Source of the DNA: Deltaproteobacteria bacterium
GTDB taxonomy: Bacteria > Desulfobacterota > Binatia > HRBIN30 > CADEER01
Reading direction: 5' to 3'
DNA length: 64,000 nucleotides
NCBI GenBank assembly: GCA_029262455.1
Contig: JAJCZJ010000063.1
Coordinates: 62,001-126,000, forward strand
This document shows, in pieces, positions 24,113 to 33,245 of this stretch (the stretch's first letter is position 1; every line of letters starts with the position of its first letter). Below the pieces are notes generated by a model, which did not search any database, was not told the DNA's origin, and was given only the letters and a program-made list of their open reading frames with translations. The translations under genes were made by a program, and so were the position numbers.

Positions 24113-24213
24113 GAGTCGAAGGTCACAAGCGGCTCCGCGCGCCTGTGTCGAAAGTCAGCCCATCTTCGACCCAGGGCCCGCCAGGCGCTTCGACCCAGGC
24201 GCCGCGCCTGGTG
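24113..24213. repeat. GTCGAAR heptamer/hairpin repeat block A3
   Basis: GTCGAAGG and GTCGAAAG units plus three inverse CTTCGACC/TTCGACCC units, with CAGGCGC-C-GCGCCTG as a strong stem. Between two rightward genes; possible transcription end for the His-rich gene. The remaining 100 bp lead to a good ribosome-binding site (GGAGGAACG) for the next gene. Confidence 0.6.
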
Positions 24214-24318
24214 CACTTTTAACGGAACGCGGAACGCACCGCCCTTGAGGCTCGCGCCGCAGGCGCGCTACTTGGCTTCTGGGTCGGATCCAGGATAGCG
24301 TTTGGCGGTGGAGGAACG

Positions 24319-25311
24319 ATGAAGAACCTGGCGCTATCTATGTTGTTTGCCACTGCGCTGGCAACTCCCTCTCCGGCTGAGCAACTAGCAACAGTCGGTG
24401 GTCGGTCGATTGATCGCACCGAAGTGGAGAAGGCTGTCGCGAGTGAACTCGCCGAGCTGGAGAGTCGTCGCTACCAGGTCCTGCGCGACGGGCTTGAAAT
24501 GGTCGTCAGCGAAGCACTCCTGGAGCTCGAGGCTGCGGACCGTAAAACCACTGTCGAGCAGGTCGTCGAGACCGAAATCTTTGCAAAGTCGAGCGAACCG
24601 ACGAACGCGGAAATCCAGGCCCTCTACGAGCAACACAAGAGCACACTCCAAGGGGCACCCTTGGAGGAAGTCCGGGAACGCATGATCGACTACCTGAAAC
24701 AGGTCGATCTCGCCGCCCGCCAGGAGTCCTTTCTATCGACCCTAAAGAAAAAGTTCCCAACGGTCGTATCCCTGCGCCCTCCGACTGTCGAGGTCGAAGT
24801 TGGTACTCGTGTCCGCGGGCCGGCTGACGCGCCGATCACGATCGTCCAGTTTTCTGACTATGAGTGCCCATTCTGCAAGCGGGCCGAAGTGTCAGTGAAC
24901 AAGGTGATGGACACCTACGGTGACCGTGTTCGACTCGCCTACCGCGACTACCCGCTGGACTTTCACGCCAACGCCCGACCGGCTGCCGAGGCTGCCCACT
25001 GCGCCGACGCGCAGGGCAAATTCTGGCAGTATCACGAGAAGTTGATGGCCAGCGACTCGCTGTCCACTGACACGCTCAAGTCGGTTGCTGGTGCGGTTGG
25101 CCTCGATCGCGCCAAGTTCGACGCTTGTATCGACAACGGGCAGCACAAAGACGCGATCGCGGCCGATATCGCTGCGGCCGAGAAAGCCGGCGTCAATGGG
25201 ACGCCAGCCTTCTTCATCAATGGCCGAATGCTCGACGGCGCACAGCCCTTCGATGCCTTCAAGGCAATCATTGACGAGGAACTGGCCTGGATCGCTGCCA
25301 GGGCTAAGTAA
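24319..25311 (+). CDS. DsbA-family thiol oxidoreductase with N-terminal helical domain
   Basis: 330 residues, periplasmic after a signal peptide (cleavage near SPA-E21). Residues about 22-145 form a helical, charged region resembling the SurA/PpiD N-terminal chaperone part (VGGRSIDRTEVEKAVASELA). Residues about 150-330 are a DsbA-type thioredoxin fold with active site DYECPFCKRAE and cis-Pro GTPAFFINGR. It probably forms or isomerises disulfides in exported proteins, several of which here are Cys-rich. ATG 24319 follows GGAGGAACG. Stand-alone gene before the sigma-54 activator. Confidence 0.88.
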   Translation: MKNLALSMLFATALATPSPAEQLATVGGRSIDRTEVEKAVASELAELESRRYQVLRDGLEMVVSEALLELEAADRKTTVEQVVETEIFAKSSEPTNAEIQALYEQHKSTLQGAPLEEVRERMIDYLKQVDLAARQESFLSTLKKKFPTVVSLRPPTVEVEVGTRVRGPADAPITIVQFSDYECPFCKRAEVSVNKVMDTYGDRVRLAYRDYPLDFHANARPAAEAAHCADAQGKFWQYHEKLMASDSLSTDTLKSVAGAVGLDRAKFDACIDNGQHKDAIAADIAAAEKAGVNGTPAFFINGRMLDGAQPFDAFKAIIDEELAWIAARAK

Positions 25312-25454
25312 GAGGGTCATTCACTAGTGACCGATTGCCGCAAAGACCACCCCCTAGCCGCCTGCTCGGTAAGGAGGAGGGACTTTTCGGAATGAGTATC
25401 TGACAAACAACCTTTGACCGCCCAATTTTTGGAAGGGCAACTTTTTTGGAATCA

Positions 25455-27044
25455 ATGGCGGACGCAAAAAATCAAATAGAACCAGCGGAGACCGGTCGGT
25501 TTCGGTTGCTGTATGACCTCGGCTGCGCGTTTGCGGCGCGCATCGAGCTCGACGAGCTGTTTCCGTTCATCGTCAACAAGTGCCGCGAAGTCTTTGACGC
25601 GGAAGGCGCTTCGGTGCTGCTGCTAAACGACGAGGAAACGGAACTTTTCTTTCCTTACGTCGCAGACGCCGATCCGGGCGTCGCCGATCGTCTGCGTCAG
25701 CTGCGGGTGCCTTCGGACAAGGGAATCGCAGGCTCGGTCTTGAGCAGCGGCAACGGGGTCCGGGTCGACGATGTGGCGTCCGACTCAAGATTCTTCGCGG
25801 TCGTCGATGAGGCCACCGGCTTCACTACGCGCAACGTACTGTGCGCGCCATTGCGCACACATCAGGGCGTCATTGGCGTTCTACAAGTGGTGAACCGACG
25901 CGCTGAGGAGCAATTTTCCGACGACGACCTCCAGTTTCTCGAAGCGCTGGCGGGCGGCACAGCCGTTGCGATCGAGAACGCTCGCCTCTACGCGAAAGTG
26001 AAGGCGTCCGAGGAGCTGCTACGCGTTCAAGTCGGTGCGTTGCGCCGCGACATCGTGCACCGCAACCGCTTCCCGGACATGGTCGGCAATGGCCCGGCCA
26101 TGAACGAAGTCTTCCAGCTCATGGAAAGCGCCGCAGCATCACCGATCACGGTTCTCATCGAAGGTGAGACCGGAACCGGCAAGGAACTCGTCGCCAGCGG
26201 AATCCACAACGCCGGTCCACGTGCCGACGCACCATTCCTGGCCGTCAACTGCGCTGCTCTCTCCGAAACCCTTCTCGAAAGCGAACTCTTCGGGCATCGC
26301 CGTGGCGCCTTCACGGGCGCAACACAGGACCACCGCGGACTCTTCGAAGCTGCGCAAGGCGGCACAGTCTTCCTCGACGAAGTCGGGGAGATGCCGACGT
26401 CGATGCAAGCCAAGCTGTTGCGCGTACTCCAGGAAGGCGAAGTAATCCGAGTCGGCGACTCCGAGCCGCGCAAGGTTGATGTTCGCATCATCTCGGCAAC
26501 CAACCGGAATCTCGAAGAGGAGGTGGAGGCAAACAATTTCCGCGAGGATCTATTTTACCGACTCGCGGTATTCCCCATTCATGTTCCCCCCTTGCGCGAA
26601 CGACGCGAAGACATCCCCGCATTGTGTCAGCACATGGTGGCCAAGCAGAGAACGGTCAGCGGCTGCAACGGGATTACCGACGAGGCCCGTGAACAACTGA
26701 TGGGTCACGCTTGGCCCGGCAATATTCGCCAGCTAGAGAACGAGATCGAGCGCTCCGCCGTTCTCGCTGGAAGAGGTGGAGTCATCGAGATCGCGCATTT
26801 GTCCGCCAAAGTGCGCAACGCGGCGCCCGCCGCCAGCGTGACCGCAACTCCGGCAGCGCCAGCAATTTCCGATGGCGAAGATCCGACTCCACTGCGCGAA
26901 GCGCGGGCGACATTCGAAGCCAATTTCATCCGCCAGGCCCTCGGCCAAAACGAGCGCAACGTTTCGAGGACCGCTCGGGTCCTAGGGTTATCCCGCGTCA
27001 TGCTGCAGAAGAAGATGAAAGAGTACGGACTCAGAGACGAGTAG
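25455..27044 (+). CDS. Sigma-54-dependent transcriptional activator with GAF domain
   Basis: 529 residues: GAF sensor domain (about 20-170), AAA+ domain (about 205-435) and Fis-type helix-turn-helix (about 490-525, RTARVLGLSRVMLQKKMKEY). Walker A is EGETGTGKELVASG, the sigma-54 contact loop is GAFTGATQ and Walker B is GGTVFLDEVGE, all intact, so it should be an active enhancer-binding protein. NifA/NtrC-like layout without a receiver domain, so it likely senses a small ligand. ATG 25455 is preferred over TTG 25446. Its stop touches the next gene's ATG, so both are co-transcribed. Targets are unknown; sigma-54 promoters do occur in the pseudopilin cluster of this window. Confidence 0.93.
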   Translation: MADAKNQIEPAETGRFRLLYDLGCAFAARIELDELFPFIVNKCREVFDAEGASVLLLNDEETELFFPYVADADPGVADRLRQLRVPSDKGIAGSVLSSGNGVRVDDVASDSRFFAVVDEATGFTTRNVLCAPLRTHQGVIGVLQVVNRRAEEQFSDDDLQFLEALAGGTAVAIENARLYAKVKASEELLRVQVGALRRDIVHRNRFPDMVGNGPAMNEVFQLMESAAASPITVLIEGETGTGKELVASGIHNAGPRADAPFLAVNCAALSETLLESELFGHRRGAFTGATQDHRGLFEAAQGGTVFLDEVGEMPTSMQAKLLRVLQEGEVIRVGDSEPRKVDVRIISATNRNLEEEVEANNFREDLFYRLAVFPIHVPPLRERREDIPALCQHMVAKQRTVSGCNGITDEAREQLMGHAWPGNIRQLENEIERSAVLAGRGGVIEIAHLSAKVRNAAPAASVTATPAAPAISDGEDPTPLREARATFEANFIRQALGQNERNVSRTARVLGLSRVMLQKKMKEYGLRDE

Positions 27045-27719
27045 ATGATCGAAATCACTAAACACGGGCACGTATTCGTTCTGACCATGAACGCAGGTGA
27101 GAACCGCTTCAATCGACACTCCGTCGACGCCCTCAATGCGGCTCTTGACGAAGTCGAGGCAACCACCGGTCCAGCAGCGTTGGTTACGACCGGTGGCACC
27201 GAGAAGTTCTATAGCAACGGCCTGGACCTCGACTGGATGATGGGCGATGGCAAGGATGAAGCGCAGGCGATGGTGAGCGACGTGATCCGCATCTTCGGGC
27301 GGGTCATGGCCAGCGGAGTACCTTCCGTGGCAGCGATGAACGGTCACGCCTTTGCCGGTGGCGGCATGCTCGCGATGGCACACGACTTCCGCGTCATGCG
27401 CCGTGACCGTGGGTACTTCTGCCTTCCCGAAGTAGACCTCGGCTTGCCGTTGGCTGACGGAATGGCAGCCGTTCTGGGCGCCAAGCTGCCCAACGACGTC
27501 TTTCGCGAGCTGCTGTTGACCGGAGCACGGATCGGCGGCGAGCAATGCTTGCACTACAAGATTGTCGATGAAGTCGCCGACGGCAACCAAGTTCTTGCCC
27601 GAGCGATAGAACGGGCCGAAGCCCTGTCGGGAAAGCACCGTGGTGCCTACGCAGCGTTGAAGCGGAACATGTACGACGCAGCCATCAAGATTTGTGAAAT
27701 TGGCAGTGTACCTGGGTAA
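27045..27719 (+). CDS. Enoyl-CoA hydratase/isomerase family protein
   Basis: 224 residues, crotonase fold, shorter than typical ECH (about 260). The CoA-binding/oxyanion motifs are EKFYSNGLDLDWMMG and MNGHAFAGGGMLAMAHD. A catalytic acidic residue lies in FCLPEVDLGLPL. The N-terminal and middle parts resemble peroxisomal delta3-enoyl-CoA isomerase-like proteins (SNGxDL). It begins directly after the activator stop, giving an activator-crotonase operon. Role in fatty acid or CoA-thioester metabolism; exact reaction undecided. Confidence 0.88.
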   Translation: MIEITKHGHVFVLTMNAGENRFNRHSVDALNAALDEVEATTGPAALVTTGGTEKFYSNGLDLDWMMGDGKDEAQAMVSDVIRIFGRVMASGVPSVAAMNGHAFAGGGMLAMAHDFRVMRRDRGYFCLPEVDLGLPLADGMAAVLGAKLPNDVFRELLLTGARIGGEQCLHYKIVDEVADGNQVLARAIERAEALSGKHRGAYAALKRNMYDAAIKICEIGSVPG

Positions 27720-27786
27720 CGCGGGTTAGCCGTGCGTTGAACACCGATGGCTCCCGCGCAAAGGAACTAGATCGGCGAATACAAAA

Positions 27787-27814
27787 AAAGGGCGGCTCTT
27801 ACGAGCCGCCCTTT
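27787..27814. terminator. Bidirectional rho-independent terminator
   Basis: AAAGGGCGGCTC, a TTAC loop, then GAGCCGCCCTTT: a perfect 12-bp stem flanked by A-run on the left and TTTCTCTTT on the right. It separates the convergent crotonase and giant lipoprotein genes and can serve both. Confidence 0.93.
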
Positions 27815-27836
27815 CTCTTTGTGTTTCGAACCCAAT

Positions 27837-30800
27837 CTACGTTGGGGTGTCGGTTGCCGTCGCGGTGTTTGTGGCCGTCGGCGTATCCGTTGGCACCGGC
27901 GTATTGGTCGACGTCGATGTACTGGTAGACGTCGGCGTATTCGTGGACGTCGGCGTGCTGGTAAACGTCGATGTACTCGTGGACGTCGGCGTATTCGTCA
28001 CTGTCGGAGTGTCCGTCGCTGTCGAGGTGCTGGTCGGTGTACTGGTTGCGACTGGAGTACTCGTCGGTGTGTCCTCGGGAGTCGGCGTCGGCGCGGCAAG
28101 AAGAACGCCGATCACCTGTCGGCTCACGCTGCCGTTTCCTCCGGGCGCCGCCGTTGTCGGATCTGACGTGACCGTCACCGTAACACTGGCATTCACATTG
28201 ACGTCACCAACACCCGGCTCCGCGTCTGCTACGGCAAAGGAGAACCGATTCAGACCGAAGATCGGATTGCCAAAGGACTGTGCGTCAGGCAATTGGAACG
28301 ACGCGGGTTGCCCGAGCAATTCGAGCCCCTCGCTGACCGTGATCGCCACCGTTGAACCGCCGACGATCGGATTGTCCAAGAAGTCCGACAACGAGAGCGT
28401 AAACGCCTGACTGCCACCGTCTGGAATGGTGTACCCGCCACTCGGTTGGATGTCCAAGATCGTGTTGCCCGAGAACGTAATCGCGATATCGCGCCAGATC
28501 AGGGCATTGCTGTCCCATACACCTGGGCCTTGGGCACTATCCCAAACACCGTTGCCATTGACATCAACAAGAGTCTCGAACGGGTTCTCCGGATCGTAGA
28601 CATTGTTGCCGTTGGCGTCGATGAAAGGCTCGGGAACGTCGCTGAAAGTCTCACCGAGGTTGTAGACTCCGTCACCGTTGGCATCGACAAACGCTTCTTC
28701 ACCGCGGGTAAATCCGATGACCCGGACGATACCATCCGGCGGGAAACGACCACCCTCAGTGATTAACGTCGCATTCGCCCGCCCGTCAGAGTCCGACAAC
28801 GTCGGGTTGACGACTGACGATGCGTTGGACTGAAAACTAACGACCGTACCTTCCGGTGCAGCGTTACCGAAACGGTCATTCAAGAACGCTGTGATTGTAT
28901 CCTCGATACCCAAAGTGACGCCACCGGCGACGTTCACGAAAGCGGCCGCCAGACTGAAGCGGTCAAAGGCAGGAGGAGCTCCAACGATCCGGACGCCGCC
29001 AGATTGAGTGAAGATGGTTGGATCCGAAACGAGCTCGGCACGAACCCGAACGCTCGAGGTCCGGCGCCCCGAAGTGAGAACCGTAGAAACTGTTCCATCC
29101 GGGCCCGTAACGCCTTCACCTGGCGAAACAGCTTCACCGCCAAGCGACTGTACACTGAAGCGCACAGGAATCCCTGCGACCGGCTGTGCCTGAGGATCGG
29201 TTACGCGGAACGTAACCACTGACTGCTCAGCGATTCCAGAGCCACGCACACCCACACTGGTTGGGTCCGCTTCGACGAAAGCCATCGCTGCCGGCCGCGG
29301 CGTGAAGGTCGCGGTCGCCGTGATTGTGTCCTGTAGGGTCGGCGTTGGCGTCGGAGTATCCATCGGAGTCGTTGTATCGGTCGGCACTCCCGTAGCGGTT
29401 GGTGTCCGCGAAGGAGTACTGGTGGGAACCAGCGTCGGTGTCGGTGTCGCTGGCTGCCTTGCTTCGACCCTAAGACTCGTCGAAGCATTCCCGTTAAACG
29501 CCGGAGGCGAGTCAAACGTCGAGTTATTGGTCAGACCGCGGAACGCGGTACTGAGCTCGAGAATGTACGTCTGTCTGTCGTCAACGTCGGGAAAGTTCCC
29601 CTCGGTCACAACCACCGAAACGCGGAACAAGTTTACACCCACCTCAACCGCACCGAAGGTTTGCGCATCCGGTACAATGATGACGCCTTCTTCCCCGAGG
29701 CCTAGGACCGCAAGGTTCGGTTGGAGAACATTCCCACTAATCCGAGTTGCAAGAAACGATACACTCGTTTCCGACGTGACCGGGTTGCCGTCGGCATCGG
29801 CCAGGGAAACCAGGAGATCTACCGGCTCCCCAAAAAACACATTCAGCAGCTCCTGATCTACCGACACGATGGGTGCGCCAGAAAACGTCACATCTCGCCG
29901 GGCAAAGAGAAGAGCTTCCGAATCCCACTGACCAGGACTCTGAGCCCGGTCCCATTGCCCGTTGCCGTTGACGTCCACAAAGCGCTCTTCTGTGACGGCG
30001 GGGTCAAATTGTCCGTTTCCGTTTGTATCGATGAAAGGTTCAGGAGAGTCAGTGAAGGGCTCATCCGCCCCCCGAACTCCGTCACCGTCAACATCGACGA
30101 AACTCTCTTCACCAATCACCGTCATAAGGACACTTACAATCCCGTTCGGGGGGATCGGCGACTCAGAGATCAATGACGCGGTCGCAATACCACTCCCGTC
30201 TGTGACCGACTGATCTGCCACCGCTCCGCCATTGGATATAAAGTTGACCACCGTTCCTTCGACAACGGGGTTACCAAAAGCATCATTGACGAATCCAGTG
30301 AGGATGTCCGTAAGGCCGTCTCGGGCCCTTCCGGCGATGTTTAGAAATTCCGGCGAAAGGCTAATACGATCGGCATTGGGCCTGCCGCCGACAATATTGA
30401 TCGGCTGAGATCGGGCCACCAAGTCGGCGGTTCCGTTTCCGTCGGAGTCAACGGAGGCAGTTACCCCTAAAGGAGACGCTCGGGTACCCGCCAAAACAGA
30501 GGTTCGAGCGAGTCCGTCCGAGTTCGTCACAGCCAATGCGGGGTCTACCATAGCTCCACCCACGCCACCAACAAAGAAGTTGACGGCAACGCCCGGCACA
30601 GGCTCGCCTTGAACGTCGGTTACCAAGAAGGTCACAATCGACTGACTGGTCCTTGACGCCCCACGAACACCGATGACCGATGGAACGGCCTGCTGAAATG
30701 TAATGGACCGCGGCTCACCGCCGCCGCCCGGGATGACGCCGGTGGCCGTGAATTCGACGGAAGTCGTAGCTGCAGCAAATCGTCCAATCCCTCCACCGTA

Positions 30801-33188
30801 CACGAGTACGTCTACGGCTCCTTCCGCCACAGACCCGGCGCTAATGGAAAGCGTCGCGGTCGCGACACCGTTCCCATCGGTAATCGACCGGATAATCCAT
30901 GGAGGAACCGCACCGGCACCAAAGCTGCCGAGGCCAGGGTCTGTCTCGAACGAGAGTTCAACGTTCGGGACCGGATCACCCTGGCCATTGAGAACGACCG
31001 CCGTGATCAAAGAAACCCCCGGCTGCTCTTGGGTCACCACAACCCGGGAGGGTGCGGGCGCCACCACAAGGTCATCGACAATGCCCGGCAGAACAAGGAT
31101 CTCGTTGGTAGAAATCCCGTCCGTGCTGACGACCAGCGAGAAGCTCGCTCCCTCGAGGACAGACGGGAAGTTGACGCAAGTGATCGCAGTACCTGGCTGC
31201 GGCACAACCGGCACCGTCTGCTGCGGTGGAAACTGTGAGGTATCGCAGGGAGGCGGTCCATTCGTGACCGGGAAACCCACCACAGAGATGCGGTCTCGAA
31301 CCGCAGAATCAACACCGAAAGAGCCGATCGAAATCGAGACAGGGGTTCCGTCCGCAACCGTATTACCATTGTTATCGGTCACGAAGACCGCAACCGTTGT
31401 CGTCAGCGTGCCATCGTTGTTGACGACAGAAACGCTATTCACTGTGGCTGAGATACGGCCCGGCGCACCGCCTGTCACGGTTATCGCAACACTCGTCGCG
31501 CGGATACACCGCAAACCGGCGTCGTCCGGATGAGAGCACGGCACAGTTTCACCGGCGTCCGCCCCGGACACAACCTCGGCCCCGATCGTGATCGTCCCGA
31601 TCTCAGTACCAGCACGCACCGTGATCTGAGCACTTCCGGCCTGATCCGTCAGTGAAACGAAGCGGTTGTCGGGATCAATCTCACAGGTCTCCCCCGCCGG
31701 ACACTCGGCGTTGGAAGCGCATGTCTCGATGGTCGTCGAACAGAATCCCCCAGCCGAGTTGGCAGGGAGCAGGGTTGTACCAGCAGCACTGCGTGATTCG
31801 TCGAGGAAGAATCGAACCTTCGCATCCACGACTTCGTTATTGCCGCTGTCGCGGACGATCCCTCGAATCTGCGTGAGTTCCCGCTCGCCATTGCCGCGGG
31901 TGCGAATGACTGTATTGTTCGCTCCTAGAGAGATCGACGACGGCTCGCCCGTACCTTCGACCGTGTTTCCATCACACGGCTCAGTACCCGGTACAATAAA
32001 GACCTGCGCAGTCCCTTCGATGCCTGCGGCTCGTGCTCGATACTCATACGGAATGATTCCACCCATTGAGTCGACTCGAACCGGAGCGCCGATCGGGATC
32101 TGGAGTGTCGTTTGGGCGACGCCGCCCTGGTTGCCGACATCCTCTGTCGTCTGAACCAGCGGCAGGAAGCGTCCCAAACCCTGATCGGTCAGAAACAGGA
32201 CATTGACCCCGTTCAGAGGACGGTTGTCAGCGTCGAAGACGACTGCTCGCATAATGATCGAACCACCACTGTCACTTCCACAGCGTGTATCCGAAGCTTC
32301 GACCAGCACTGTGCCGACCGGGCGCGGCGCGTTTCCAGGTACGATCGAAAATGACGCCGAACCCTCGATGCCACCGGGAACGGCGGCTGTAACACGGACT
32401 TCCCCTGGAGGGGCTTCCCCCGCGGGAATGTCAATAACGATCTCAGCCACACCGCCAAGCTCTCGACCATCTGGCTCGATGATCGACACCGTCCTCTCGG
32501 TAATCGGACGTAGCGTGCCGACCTTCGGCTCGAAGTCGAAGAGAATATTGACGTTGTCGACAGGCTCATTGTTGGAATCAAACACAATCGCCCGGACAGT
32601 CACCCGGCCGCCAGCCGCCGAGCTGATCGCAAACGGTGAGAGCTCCATGAAGATTGTCTGCACGTCATCCACCGGGTCGGGTGTCTGCGTAAACGTTGGG
32701 CGAACCACCGTGCCGGTAGAACCGGGAGGTGGTGTTGGCGGAATTCCACCGCGCACCGTAACACGCAAGAAAACTTCCTTGTTCATACTCGGGGCTTGCG
32801 CTCGGATCACAGACTGACCATCAAACACGCCGCTAACCGAACCGATCAACTGACCGTTCGAATCGGTCGCCCCATCGCCACCGGTCACCTCGGTGTTCGT
32901 ACCGTCGCTCAGCTCGATGCTCACACCCGACATCGGTCGGCCGCCCTGATCGAACGCGGTGACGACAAAGCGTGTCTCTTGGCCACTGGCCAGAGTCAGA
33001 TCGTCGAGGCCGAGGCACAACTGGCCGGAGCCGTCGCATACCTCAAAGTTCGGCACAACCGCGCCACCGCCGGGGATCGGCGTACTCGGAGGATTGGCGG
33101 ATCCACCGCCACCTCCGCCGCCACCACCACAGGCGCTCAGCGCCGCCGAAGCCAGGAATGCGAATATCACTGCTACCTGTCGGCCCAT
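27837..33188 (-). CDS. Giant Ig-like (Big_1) repeat lipoprotein
   Basis: 1783 residues. Lipoprotein signal with lipobox LSAC followed by nine Gly. At least 13 Ig-like Big_1 motifs of the form VTD-x-G-x-PV-x-G-x-x-V-x-F (for example VTDVQGEPVPGVAVNFFVGG), as in invasin/intimin surface proteins. Two Asp/Asn/Gly-rich segments (near 30108-29941 and 28700-28536) with VDVDGDG, IDTNGNGQFD and VDVNGNGQWD look like calcium-binding loops. A module of about 400 residues occurs twice, each followed by a Thr/Pro/Ser-rich stretch; the last is the C-terminus. One Cys motif (ETCASNAECPAGETCE) sits in the middle. ATG 33188 has GGAGGT 7 bases upstream. Last gene of the pil-aroK strand; likely a surface adhesin or pilus-associated stalk (inference). 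Confidence 0.9.
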   Translation of the reverse strand: MGRQVAVIFAFLASAALSACGGGGGGGGGSANPPSTPIPGGGAVVPNFEVCDGSGQLCLGLDDLTLASGQETRFVVTAFDQGGRPMSGVSIELSDGTNTEVTGGDGATDSNGQLIGSVSGVFDGQSVIRAQAPSMNKEVFLRVTVRGGIPPTPPPGSTGTVVRPTFTQTPDPVDDVQTIFMELSPFAISSAAGGRVTVRAIVFDSNNEPVDNVNILFDFEPKVGTLRPITERTVSIIEPDGRELGGVAEIVIDIPAGEAPPGEVRVTAAVPGGIEGSASFSIVPGNAPRPVGTVLVEASDTRCGSDSGGSIIMRAVVFDADNRPLNGVNVLFLTDQGLGRFLPLVQTTEDVGNQGGVAQTTLQIPIGAPVRVDSMGGIIPYEYRARAAGIEGTAQVFIVPGTEPCDGNTVEGTGEPSSISLGANNTVIRTRGNGERELTQIRGIVRDSGNNEVVDAKVRFFLDESRSAAGTTLLPANSAGGFCSTTIETCASNAECPAGETCEIDPDNRFVSLTDQAGSAQITVRAGTEIGTITIGAEVVSGADAGETVPCSHPDDAGLRCIRATSVAITVTGGAPGRISATVNSVSVVNNDGTLTTTVAVFVTDNNGNTVADGTPVSISIGSFGVDSAVRDRISVVGFPVTNGPPPCDTSQFPPQQTVPVVPQPGTAITCVNFPSVLEGASFSLVVSTDGISTNEILVLPGIVDDLVVAPAPSRVVVTQEQPGVSLITAVVLNGQGDPVPNVELSFETDPGLGSFGAGAVPPWIIRSITDGNGVATATLSISAGSVAEGAVDVLVYGGGIGRFAAATTSVEFTATGVIPGGGGEPRSITFQQAVPSVIGVRGASRTSQSIVTFLVTDVQGEPVPGVAVNFFVGGVGGAMVDPALAVTNSDGLARTSVLAGTRASPLGVTASVDSDGNGTADLVARSQPINIVGGRPNADRISLSPEFLNIAGRARDGLTDILTGFVNDAFGNPVVEGTVVNFISNGGAVADQSVTDGSGIATASLISESPIPPNGIVSVLMTVIGEESFVDVDGDGVRGADEPFTDSPEPFIDTNGNGQFDPAVTEERFVDVNGNGQWDRAQSPGQWDSEALLFARRDVTFSGAPIVSVDQELLNVFFGEPVDLLVSLADADGNPVTSETSVSFLATRISGNVLQPNLAVLGLGEEGVIIVPDAQTFGAVEVGVNLFRVSVVVTEGNFPDVDDRQTYILELSTAFRGLTNNSTFDSPPAFNGNASTSLRVEARQPATPTPTLVPTSTPSRTPTATGVPTDTTTPMDTPTPTPTLQDTITATATFTPRPAAMAFVEADPTSVGVRGSGIAEQSVVTFRVTDPQAQPVAGIPVRFSVQSLGGEAVSPGEGVTGPDGTVSTVLTSGRRTSSVRVRAELVSDPTIFTQSGGVRIVGAPPAFDRFSLAAAFVNVAGGVTLGIEDTITAFLNDRFGNAAPEGTVVSFQSNASSVVNPTLSDSDGRANATLITEGGRFPPDGIVRVIGFTRGEEAFVDANGDGVYNLGETFSDVPEPFIDANGNNVYDPENPFETLVDVNGNGVWDSAQGPGVWDSNALIWRDIAITFSGNTILDIQPSGGYTIPDGGSQAFTLSLSDFLDNPIVGGSTVAITVSEGLELLGQPASFQLPDAQSFGNPIFGLNRFSFAVADAEPGVGDVNVNASVTVTVTSDPTTAAPGGNGSVSRQVIGVLLAAPTPTPEDTPTSTPVATSTPTSTSTATDTPTVTNTPTSTSTSTFTSTPTSTNTPTSTSTSTSTNTPVPTDTPTATNTATATDTPT
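27840..28091 (-). repeat. Thr/Pro/Ser-rich C-terminal coding repeat
   Basis: 84 codons of imperfect TPT/STS/NTP repeats at the end of the giant lipoprotein; the DNA repeats as GTCGACGTCGGCGTA-like units of 15-18 bp. It resembles cell-wall or stalk linkers that may be glycosylated. Confidence 0.8.
29284..29462 (-). repeat. Internal Thr/Pro-rich linker of giant lipoprotein
   Basis: About 60 codons (TPTPTLVPTSTPSRTPT and similar) between the two large duplicated modules, the counterpart of the C-terminal tail. Confidence 0.75.
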
Positions 33189-33245
33189 CCTATTACCTCC
33201 CAATCGATCCATTCCGCTGGTCGTCTTTCGTCAAATTCCAAACAA

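Noticed and set aside
27847-28410. Rightward Val/Gly-repeat frame (VGVxVDVDV)
   Set aside because: It is the antisense shadow of the Thr/Pro tail of the giant lipoprotein; the apparent repeats mirror that low-complexity coding.
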